Shown in pieces: positions 57,747 through 64,000 of a DNA stretch of 64,000 nucleotides (position 1 is its first letter; each line of letters opens with the position of its first letter). Both the position numbers and the translations under genes were made by a program. Source of the DNA: Terriglobia bacterium (GTDB lineage Bacteria > Acidobacteriota > Terriglobia > Bryobacterales > Bryobacteraceae); NCBI GenBank assembly GCA_020073145.1, contig JAIQFS010000019.1, positions 1 to 64,000 on the forward strand, read 5' to 3'. The notes beneath the pieces were generated by a model. It was not told the origin of the DNA. It searched no databases and saw only the letters and a list, made by a program, of their open reading frames with translations.

Positions 57747-58067
57747 TTTTCCGCAGGAAATTCAGTCTTTTCTTTGCGGCGCCTTCGCGCCGTCACTGGG
57801 GAACCGGTTCCTCCCTCCTCCACAAGAGGAGTTAGCGAGTGAGGCCGCCTTACGAACGTTGCACCCCGCGGTACCCAGCATTTGCGCCCCCTAGGTATTA
57901 GGCAGCTGGACGGGGCTCCGAAACAAGCTGCTTCACGGCGGCGAGCAGCCTTTTTTCAATTCCAACTGTAGCTCGCCGGCGGGCCGAGATTTCCTCCACC
58001 GAACCATAAGTACGTTTAGAAAGAGCGAAAGAAATTTTCGAAAGTCGGTGATCGCGCGGCAGTGTGA
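57747..58067. other. region without a recognisable gene
   Basis: About 320 bp between the ABC operon and gene debris. A small hairpin (GGCGC-CTTC-GCGCC, near 57778) lies just after the last permease and could help end its transcript, but has no T run behind it. A minus-strand frame (57898-58233) crosses the debris and has no recognisable motif; I do not count it as a gene. Confidence 0.4.
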
Positions 58068-58345
58068 TGCGGAGAGGCGGGAATCCCATGCCGCCACGGC
58101 CCGCGCGAGACCGTCGATTCGTCCCATTACCCGGACCTGGTGGTGATCTACTTGGAAAGCGGGTGAACGTGTTGACCGGCATCACGACCTTGCTGGGATT
58201 CGGCCCGAAGTTTTCCGGCGCGGTGGAGGCCAAGCCGGACGGACTCTTGTTGCACGAAGACCTGTTGTATTCCCTGCGGCATCGCCCACGGGGATGGCGC
58301 GGTTTGCGCAGGCCTCAGCCAAAAGGAATTCTACTCCGAATCGTA
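58068..58345 (+). pseudogene. remnant of a DUF4188-like monooxygenase-family gene
   Basis: One frame reads ETVDSSHYPDLVVIYL (ending about 58154). The next frame continues KRVNVLTGITTLLGFGPKFS, then GAVEAKPDGLLLHEDLLYSL. Together they give the pattern Y-P-D-L-V-V-I-Y-L-G-x-R-V-N I associate with DUF4188-like proteins. A single missing base near 58155 breaks it, no start codon is available upstream, and similarity is lost after 58285. Clearly a broken gene, though the family name is from memory. Confidence 0.45.
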
Positions 58346-58352
58346 GCGGCGT

Positions 58353-60578
58353 TCAGGCTCGCGCCAGCGCCGCCTTCACGCGTTCCGCCGTGAACGGCAC
58401 GGTGCGGAGGCGCACGCCGGTGGCGTCAAAGACCGCGTTGCCAAGCGCTGCGGCGACGGGGGCCGCGGCGGCTTCGCCGGCGCCGTAGGGCGCGAGCGCG
58501 GGGCGGTCGAGCAGCGCCACCTGGACGGCCGGGGCTTCCGGAAAACGCAGGATGGGATAACCGGCCCAGTCGACGCTGGTCACGCGCGCGCGGTCGAACT
58601 TCACTTCTTCGTGGAGCGTGCGGCTGAGGGTTTGCAGAATGTTCCCTTCGATCTGGTTGCGCAGCGAATCGGGATTGATGACCAGGCCGCAATCGTGAGC
58701 GCAGGCGACGCGCCGCACGCGAGTCTCACCCGTGGTGCGTTCCACCTCCACCTCCATGGCCATCGCGACGTAGTTCTCCGACTGCTTATAGCGGACGTAG
58801 GCCAAACCGCGGCCCGTCAGCAGGGCGCCTTGCAGGGCTTGCGGGTTGGGGGAGGGGCGGGCCTGCCAGTCGATCATCGCGCCAACCCGCTTCAAGACAT
58901 CGAGGGCCCGCGGATCGGACAGGCCGCGCATCCGGTAGGCCAGGGGATCGAGACCAGCAGCGGCCGCCAGTTCATCGATGAAACTTTCCACCGCGAAAGC
59001 ATTGGCAATTTTACCGGGCGCGCGGAGGTTGGAAAGCCGCAGAGGCACTTCCTTCAGCCAGTGCGACACCACCCGGACATGCGGCGCAGCGTACGGAGGG
59101 TCGGCGTTCTGAGAGAGGAGACCGGCGTTCTGGCCGCGCGGCTGGGTCACACCGGCGGCGTCGGCGGCGAGCAGAGGCCGTGTGCCGGGCACGGTCACGG
59201 GCAGCCACATCTCGGTTTCCCAGGCCACGATGCGGCCGTCGCCATCGATACCCGCGCGCAGATCCAGAAGCTGCGGCGGGCCTTTGGGGTCCCACCCGTG
59301 CTCATCGCCGCGCATCCATTGCACGCGCACCGGCCGGCCCACGGTTTGGGAGAGCAGCAGGGCGTCGGCGGCCACGTCATCCGCGCCGTTGGTGCCGTAG
59401 GAGCCGGCGCCATCGAGATAGATGACGCGCAGTTGATCTTGCGGAATGCCGAACGTCCGCGCCAGCGTGTTGCGGAGGCCATGGGAGCCTTGCGAGGAAG
59501 ACCAGACCGTGGCGCCCTCGGAGCGCACATCCGCGATAGAACACGACGGCCCGAGGGAAGCGTGACTCTGGAACGGCCAGTAATACGTAGCCTTCAGTTG
59601 CCGGGCCGAGCCCGGCATGGCAGCCGCAGGGTCGCCGCGATTGACGATGGCCTCGTCGCGCTCAACGGCGCTGGAGCGGAGATGGCTCTCCAAGTTCTCG
59701 CTGCCGGGCAAAGTTTGCACGTCACTCCAGGAAGCTTTCAACTCGCGGGCCGCCCGCACCGCCGCCCACTCATCCGCCGCCACGACAGCCAGGAAATCCT
59801 GCCGGCGCACGACACGAACGTCGGGGATCGAGGCGACGGAGGATTCGTCCACGGAAAGAAGCTTCGCGCCGGCAGCGGGCGGACGGACCACTCGGGCGTG
59901 CAGCATCCCGGGAACGGAGAAATCCTGCAGATAGACGTGCTGCCCGGTGCATTTGCCGGGCACGTCGGGCCGCGCGAGCGGCTTGCCGACGACGGCGTAG
60001 CGCGCGGGATCCTGCAGCGGGGCCTTGGGGTTGACCTCCAACGACAAGCGACGGCCCCCGACCAGAGTGCCGAAGGGAATGCCCGAGCCGCCGGAGACAG
60101 GCCACACCGCACTGGCCGCGATGGTGAGTTGATCCGCCGGGCGCTGCAGCCGCTCGGCTGCAAGTTTGAGGAGCGCCTGGCGCACGGTGGCGGCTGCCTG
60201 GCGAATCTCGACGCCGCCGCGCGGAATGCCGGTGCTGCCGCCCGTGCCGCCCTGATCGGGGGTCAGCGCGGTGTCGCCTTCGACGAAGGCAATGCGGTCC
60301 ACCGGAACGTCGAGTTCCTCCGCCACCATCTGGCGGACGGCAATGCGCAGACCGGTGCCGACATCTACCTTGCTGGTATAGACCGTAATGGAACCGTCCG
60401 GGTGAATGGCGAGGAAACTATCGACCTGGCGCGGATCGAGCGGTTTACCCAGATCGGCAGCCGCGCCAGCCTGCGCCGCAACGCGCCGGGGAAGTCCCGC
60501 CCCGAGGGCGAAACTCACGACGAGCGCGCTTCCTTGCTGAAGCAGACTGCGGCGGGAAATGGAAGTCGGTGCCGTCAT
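58353..60578 (-). CDS. Tat-exported molybdopterin oxidoreductase large subunit (xanthine dehydrogenase family)
   Basis: 741 residues from the ATG at 60578 with GGAGG upstream. SISRRSLLQQGSALVVSFAL is a twin-arginine signal. The molybdopterin-binding halves show VDVGTGLRIAVRQMVAEEL, VEGDTALTPDQGGTGGSTGI, GSYGTNGADDVAADALLLSQ and CAHDCGLVINPDSLRNQIEG. It belongs to the isoquinoline 1-oxidoreductase/aldehyde dehydrogenase type that hydroxylates N-heterocycles or aldehydes using water. Substrate open. Works with the 2Fe-2S subunit next to it. Confidence 0.92.
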   Translation of the reverse strand: MTAPTSISRRSLLQQGSALVVSFALGAGLPRRVAAQAGAAADLGKPLDPRQVDSFLAIHPDGSITVYTSKVDVGTGLRIAVRQMVAEELDVPVDRIAFVEGDTALTPDQGGTGGSTGIPRGGVEIRQAAATVRQALLKLAAERLQRPADQLTIAASAVWPVSGGSGIPFGTLVGGRRLSLEVNPKAPLQDPARYAVVGKPLARPDVPGKCTGQHVYLQDFSVPGMLHARVVRPPAAGAKLLSVDESSVASIPDVRVVRRQDFLAVVAADEWAAVRAARELKASWSDVQTLPGSENLESHLRSSAVERDEAIVNRGDPAAAMPGSARQLKATYYWPFQSHASLGPSCSIADVRSEGATVWSSSQGSHGLRNTLARTFGIPQDQLRVIYLDGAGSYGTNGADDVAADALLLSQTVGRPVRVQWMRGDEHGWDPKGPPQLLDLRAGIDGDGRIVAWETEMWLPVTVPGTRPLLAADAAGVTQPRGQNAGLLSQNADPPYAAPHVRVVSHWLKEVPLRLSNLRAPGKIANAFAVESFIDELAAAAGLDPLAYRMRGLSDPRALDVLKRVGAMIDWQARPSPNPQALQGALLTGRGLAYVRYKQSENYVAMAMEVEVERTTGETRVRRVACAHDCGLVINPDSLRNQIEGNILQTLSRTLHEEVKFDRARVTSVDWAGYPILRFPEAPAVQVALLDRPALAPYGAGEAAAAPVAAALGNAVFDATGVRLRTVPFTAERVKAALARA

Positions 60579-60589
60579 CGTTGCCTCCT

Positions 60590-61051
60590 TCACGCCTTGG
60601 CCGCGCGCATCACCGCGGCCAGGATGCGGGTGTGGGTGCCGCACCGGCAGAGGTTGCCGGCGAACCCCTGCTTGACCTGTTCGAGCGACGGCTGGGGCGT
60701 CTGGTTCAGCAGCGAACGGGCTGTCATGATCATGCCATTGGTGCAATAGCCGCACTGGGCGGCTTGCTCCGCGATAAAGGCGGCTTGGACCGGATCGGGC
60801 TTTTCGGGAGTGCCCAGCCCTTCGAGCGTGGTGACCGCGTGATTCGCAGCCTGGCGCACGGGGGTGACGCACGAACGCACCGCCTTGCCATCGAGCAGCA
60901 CGGTGCAGGCGCCGCATTGGGAGAGGCCGCAGCCGAACTTGGGCCCGTGCAGGCCCAGGCTATTGCGAAGCACGTAAAGGAGCGGCTGGCCCGGGTCCCA
61001 GGATTCCACATCGACCGCCCGGCCGTTGACCTTCATGCTGTACCTGGCCAT
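60590..61051 (-). CDS. 2Fe-2S subunit of the molybdopterin oxidoreductase
   Basis: 153 residues. GCGLSQCGACTVLLDGKAVR forms the plant-type 2Fe-2S site; QCGYCTNGMIMTARSLL and NLCRCGTHTRI the second cluster site. It carries electrons from the molybdenum subunit. It is 11 bp upstream of the large subunit and has no signal of its own, so it probably leaves the cell with its partner through Tat. Confidence 0.95.
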   Translation of the reverse strand: MARYSMKVNGRAVDVESWDPGQPLLYVLRNSLGLHGPKFGCGLSQCGACTVLLDGKAVRSCVTPVRQAANHAVTTLEGLGTPEKPDPVQAAFIAEQAAQCGYCTNGMIMTARSLLNQTPQPSLEQVKQGFAGNLCRCGTHTRILAAVMRAAKA

Positions 61052-61341
61052 GGATGGCCTCCTTCCGTAGTCGCCCGGCGCGGATTTGCGCCACGCCTTG
61101 GTCTACTATACTCCAACCGAAATTCGGCGTTCGCGGCCCGTCCCGGCACCCGGCGGAGGGCCGACGGCTACGGGTTCTTACCTGACGGGCACCGGTGCAG
61201 ATCGGTCTCTGGGTACGGAATCTCACATGAACAGCGGGTTGCGAAGCGGTTGTCACAACTTCGGCATTTGGTGCGGGTTATTCTTATGGTCAGTCGCACG
61301 AGGGCCTCCGCTTTGCTTCGGAAGGCGCCCGGGAATAGACC

Positions 61342-61722
61342 ATGTCCAGACCGCCCCGCACCGATCTGAAAGCGCTGTTTCCGATAGGACTATCCGTGAG
61401 GTACGAGGCGGAATCGCCAGACTGCGCCGGCCAGGGCAAGACGGTGGCTATTGGAAGCGAACTGGTCCGTTTTCTCAGTGATCGAGATCTGGACGTGGGC
61501 CAGAAGATCCGGTTGGAGTTGGCCTGGCCGGCGCCCCTGCCGGACGGAACCGGCCTGAATCTGTGGATGTTCGGAAAGGTAGCCAAGGCATCGTTTCTGG
61601 AGGTTGAAGTTCGAGTCTCCAACTACGAATTCAGAACGCGGCGCAAGGCGCGGCCGGCCCCGGCGGTACCCGCAACCCATTCCGTGGCCGGATTGGCCCG
61701 GGTTGCGCGGACGGGAACGTAG
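61342..61722 (+). CDS. PilZ-like domain protein
   Basis: 126 residues. LKALFPIGLSVRYEAES, GKTVAIGSELVRFLSDRDLD, VGQKIRLELAWPAPL, NLWMFGKVAKASFLEVEVRV and SNYEFRTR show a PilZ-like beta barrel. The classical RxxxR and D/NxSxxG residues for cyclic-di-GMP are not obvious, so nucleotide binding is doubtful. It may serve as a PilZ-fold adaptor. The 290 bp upstream hold no gene I can support. Confidence 0.68.
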   Translation: MSRPPRTDLKALFPIGLSVRYEAESPDCAGQGKTVAIGSELVRFLSDRDLDVGQKIRLELAWPAPLPDGTGLNLWMFGKVAKASFLEVEVRVSNYEFRTRRKARPAPAVPATHSVAGLARVARTGT

Positions 61723-61733
61723 ATCCGCCCGGG

Positions 61734-62930
61734 CTAGTTCAGCAGCCGGCCCTGCCGCAAATAGGCCGGGGTATCCAGATCGTCGAGGTCGAGCGGCGGC
61801 TCTCCGTCGGCCATCAGCACCGGCTCCGGGTCCAACTCGGGTTCCAAGGTCACGGGAGCAGGTTCGAGCTCCGGCTCGGGTTCGCTGGCCGGGGCCGCCA
61901 CTTCCAGCGCGCGCCGGCGCTCGGCCACGGGGGCATTCTGCGGCTGGAATCCGGTGGCGATGACGGTCACCTTGACCGCATCGTCCATGCCTTCGTTGAG
62001 GATCACGCCGAAGCTGATCTGGACGTCTTCGGTCTCGGCCGCCTGCCGTATGATCGAACAGGCTTCGTTGACGTCGTGCAGGCCGAGACGGCTCGACCCG
62101 GTGATGTTGATGAGCACGCTGCTGGAGCCGGCGATGCGGGAATCTTCGAGCAGAGGGCAATTGATGGCCTGGCGGGCCGCCTCGATGGCGGCATTCTCGC
62201 CGCGCGCCACGGCCGTTCCCAGCATGGCGTAGCCCATCCCCATCATGGTGGCCTTGATATCGGAGAAGTCGCGGTTGATCAAGCCAGGAGTGACCATGAT
62301 GTCGCTGATACCCTGCACCGCCTGGCGCAACACATCATCCGCGATTTTGAAGCCTTCGACAAAACTGGCGCCGCGCGGCACCAAGGCCAGGAGGCGGTCG
62401 TTGGGAATGGCGATGACCGTGTCGACCACGTTGGCCAGTTGGCCGAGGCCCTGCTCGGCCAGGCGCATGCGCCGCGGACCTTCAAATGCGAACGGGCGGG
62501 TGACCACCGCCACGGTCAGCGCATCCAGTTCCTTGGCGAGCGAGGCGATCACGGGTGCGGCGCCGGTGCCCGTGCCGCCGCCCAGCCCAGCGGTGACAAA
62601 AACCATATCGGCGCCCTGTAGCACTTCGACAATGCGGTCGGTGTTTTCGAGCGCCGCCTGCCTGCCGATTTCGGCATTGGCCCCTGCGCCCAGACCATTG
62701 GTCATTTTGGCGCCGAGTTGCAGCCGGTTTGGCACCGGGCAGGCGGTCAGGGCCTGCAGGTCGGTATTCATGGCAAAGAATTCGACGCCCTCCAAGCCCG
62801 CCTGGAGCATCCGCGCCACGGCATTGCAGCCGCCGCCGCCCACACCGACCACTTTGATGCGGGCGCCGGAATGCGCCTCCTCTTCGATCTCGTATTTCAA
62901 ATCGTCCATGTCGGACTCGATCAAGGCCAT
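61734..62930 (-). CDS. ftsZ: cell division GTPase FtsZ
   Basis: 398 residues with GGAGG 6 nt before the ATG. Polymerises into the division ring. VVGVGGGGCNAVARML, the GTP loop AGLGGGTGTGAAPVIASLA (114-132) and FSDIKATMMGMGYAMLG (T7 loop) are intact. An acidic N-terminal tail of about 20 residues precedes the core. A proline/glutamate-rich linker (about 330-380) leads to the conserved tip DLDTPAYLRQGRLLN that binds FtsA. Confidence 0.98.
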   Translation of the reverse strand: MALIESDMDDLKYEIEEEAHSGARIKVVGVGGGGCNAVARMLQAGLEGVEFFAMNTDLQALTACPVPNRLQLGAKMTNGLGAGANAEIGRQAALENTDRIVEVLQGADMVFVTAGLGGGTGTGAAPVIASLAKELDALTVAVVTRPFAFEGPRRMRLAEQGLGQLANVVDTVIAIPNDRLLALVPRGASFVEGFKIADDVLRQAVQGISDIMVTPGLINRDFSDIKATMMGMGYAMLGTAVARGENAAIEAARQAINCPLLEDSRIAGSSSVLINITGSSRLGLHDVNEACSIIRQAAETEDVQISFGVILNEGMDDAVKVTVIATGFQPQNAPVAERRRALEVAAPASEPEPELEPAPVTLEPELDPEPVLMADGEPPLDLDDLDTPAYLRQGRLLN

Positions 62931-62954
62931 CGCACGCCTCCAATTCTTCAGATG

Positions 62955-62973
62955 GGACCGTCCCCGACGGTCC
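62955..62973 (-). other. hairpin between ftsA and ftsZ
   Basis: GGACCGTC and GACGGTCC pair perfectly over a 3-nt loop, 25 nt before ftsZ. There is no T run, so it is not an intrinsic terminator. It may influence mRNA cleavage, pausing or the ratio of FtsA to FtsZ. Confidence 0.4.
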
Positions 62974-63014
62974 AGTTACCGCAAGACTCTTCCCAACCAA
63001 CCGGCCGATTCCCG

Positions 63015-64000
63015 CTACCGGCCGGCCTGCACTTTCAACTTGGCGGAATACATGGCCAGGCCCGCGGCCGTGGCCCACTCGGGCGCCCGCATGTCCTCCG
63101 GCAAGTCCAGAATTCCCGCCGGCAGGCCAAAGCGCGCCGGACACTGCAGCACGCGCTCGGCCACGTCGCAAAGATCCGGAAGCCGGGACCCGGCCCCGGT
63201 CAGAAACACGCCGCCGAGCAGCGCGTGCTCCATCCCCACCCGGGCCAACTCTCCCCGCACCAGATGGAACAGCTCGGTGGAGCGCGCCTCCAGAATCTGG
63301 TTGAGCAATTTGCGCTGCACGTGGCGCTGCTCGCGATCCTCCGGCATGGGCACTTCCACGGTGACATTGTCGGGGCAGTCTTCGGAAAGAGCGCCGCCAT
63401 ACTCGGTCTTCACCAATTCGGCGTCTTCGTAGCTGAGGCACAGCACTTGCGCCAGGTCGCGGGTGAAATGGTCGCCGCAAAGCGGCAGGGCCGAGGTCAG
63501 TTGCATAGCGTCGCCGTAGTACACGGCCATCTCGGTGGATTCGGCGCCGATGTCGATGACGGCCACGCCTTGGCGGCGCTCCTCGGGAAGGACGGCGGCG
63601 TAGGCCGCGGCCAGCCCCTCAAAGACCGTCTCCTCCACCGTCAAATGGGCCTGGTTGACCGCGCCCACCAGAGCATGGTGCTCCTGCACCGAGGCTGTCA
63701 CCAGATGGACGTTGATCTCCAGACGCGTAGCGAGCATCTTGCGCGGGTCCCGGTGTCCGGGGTGGTCATCCACCACGAAGTCCTGGGGAAACAGTTGCAG
63801 CACCATGCGGTCTTCGAGCAGCTGTACGCGAGCCGCCCGGTTGACCACGCGGTTGACGTCGCGCTGGTCGATCTCCCGGACGTAGCCCAGCTCCAGCACC
63901 CCGCGCGCATTGGCGCCGCGCGCCCCTTTGCCGCCCATGCCGACCACCGCGGCCTCGACCGAGACGCCTGCTGCCGCTTCGGCCTCGCGCAGCGCCGCGC
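63015..64000 (-). CDS. ftsA: cell division protein FtsA, N-terminus outside the window
   Basis: About 328 residues of the C-terminal part; the frame continues to the edge. FtsA is an actin-like ATPase anchoring FtsZ to the membrane. GVLELGYVREIDQRDVNRVV, VLQLFPQDFVVDD, QGVAVIDIGAESTEMAVYYG (phosphate loop), GDHFTRDLAQVLCLSYEDAE and GGVFLTGAGSRLPDLCDVAE are characteristic. It lies 84 bp upstream of ftsZ, the standard order. The membrane-targeting C-terminal helix is short or absent (LAMYSAKLKVQAGR is the end). Confidence 0.94.
   Translation of the reverse strand, partial: AALREAEAAAGVSVEAAVVGMGGKGARGANARGVLELGYVREIDQRDVNRVVNRAARVQLLEDRMVLQLFPQDFVVDDHPGHRDPRKMLATRLEINVHLVTASVQEHHALVGAVNQAHLTVEETVFEGLAAAYAAVLPEERRQGVAVIDIGAESTEMAVYYGDAMQLTSALPLCGDHFTRDLAQVLCLSYEDAELVKTEYGGALSEDCPDNVTVEVPMPEDREQRHVQRKLLNQILEARSTELFHLVRGELARVGMEHALLGGVFLTGAGSRLPDLCDVAERVLQCPARFGLPAGILDLPEDMRAPEWATAAGLAMYSAKLKVQAGR

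Noticed and set aside
57898-58233. A 111-codon minus-strand frame
   Set aside because: No ribosome site, no motif, and it overlaps the clearer plus-strand gene remnant.
61086-61481. A 131-codon frame before the PilZ-like gene
   Set aside because: It overlaps a well-supported gene in another frame and shows no domain or start signal.

Overview
The window is a GC-rich (well over 60% by eye), gene-dense bacterial chromosome segment. It most resembles an Acidobacteriota genome of the Solibacter/Bryobacter type. This is inference: it rests on secreted proteins with repeated carboxypeptidase-regulatory-like domains, the paired DUF6152 and WGDPDLQG-type secreted proteins, the M56 peptidase/TonB pairing, a FecR-domain anti-sigma protein ahead of ABC-2 transporters, and a stand-alone glutamate formimidoyltransferase. 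Most content is housekeeping and ordinary metabolism. No prophage, CRISPR array or complete insertion sequence is visible; a possible recombinase gene is cut by the left edge.

Layout. 1-34: start of an integrase-like gene on the minus strand, its ribosome site buried in a perfect hairpin. 191-7210: glutamate synthase (gltB, gltD) divergent from a LysR regulator, an arrangement like gltC-gltAB. 7215-14147: small secreted or exported proteins, a tandem pair of regulatory-like-domain proteins, DUF1697 and an alpha/beta hydrolase with a short structured leader. 14196-14554: RNase P RNA on the minus strand. 14613-17150: a frameshifted unknown gene and two histidine-degradation genes (hutI, formimidoyltransferase). 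17243-23219: pseudouridine synthase, proline dehydrogenase, two small membrane proteins, monooxygenase, iron alcohol dehydrogenase, and a divergent FAD reductase/methyltransferase pair. 23170-27396: YceI and tannase, an Rrf2 regulator, clpP, msrA, a small CxxC protein.

35996 down to 27624 is one compact minus-strand run: phoH, ybeY, a CBS/CorC membrane protein, era, a BON protein, an SMP-30 protein, NUDIX, mutS2, def. Many of its junctions are 4-bp overlaps. 42423 down to 36532 is a complete SUF iron-sulfur operon (sufB-C-D-S-U-T) ending in its own Rrf2 regulator. Divergent from it is speA. 44688-49268 carries alkB, two very small proteins, a DUF6152/cupin cluster and a secreted amidohydrolase.

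49281-57746 is the most system-like region. A 5'-truncated M56 peptidase and an out-of-frame TonB domain lie on the minus strand. Divergent from them is an ECF sigma operon: sigma factor, a large zinc-finger/FecR-domain protein, then two ABC-2 ATPase/permease pairs, all coupled or nearly so. Between the two lies a promoter followed by about 70 nt containing an anti-Shine-Dalgarno-like loop and a strong intrinsic terminator, a candidate small RNA or attenuator. 57747-58352 holds gene debris. 58353-61051 is a Tat-exported molybdopterin oxidoreductase with its 2Fe-2S subunit, 61342-61722 a PilZ-like protein, and 61734-64000 ftsZ and the truncated ftsA.

Recurring features are 1-4 bp stop/start overlaps, GTG/TTG starts with good Shine-Dalgarno sites, and at least four gene remnants with single-base frameshifts, internal deletion or truncation. 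Whether those are real decay or assembly errors cannot be told from one sequence.
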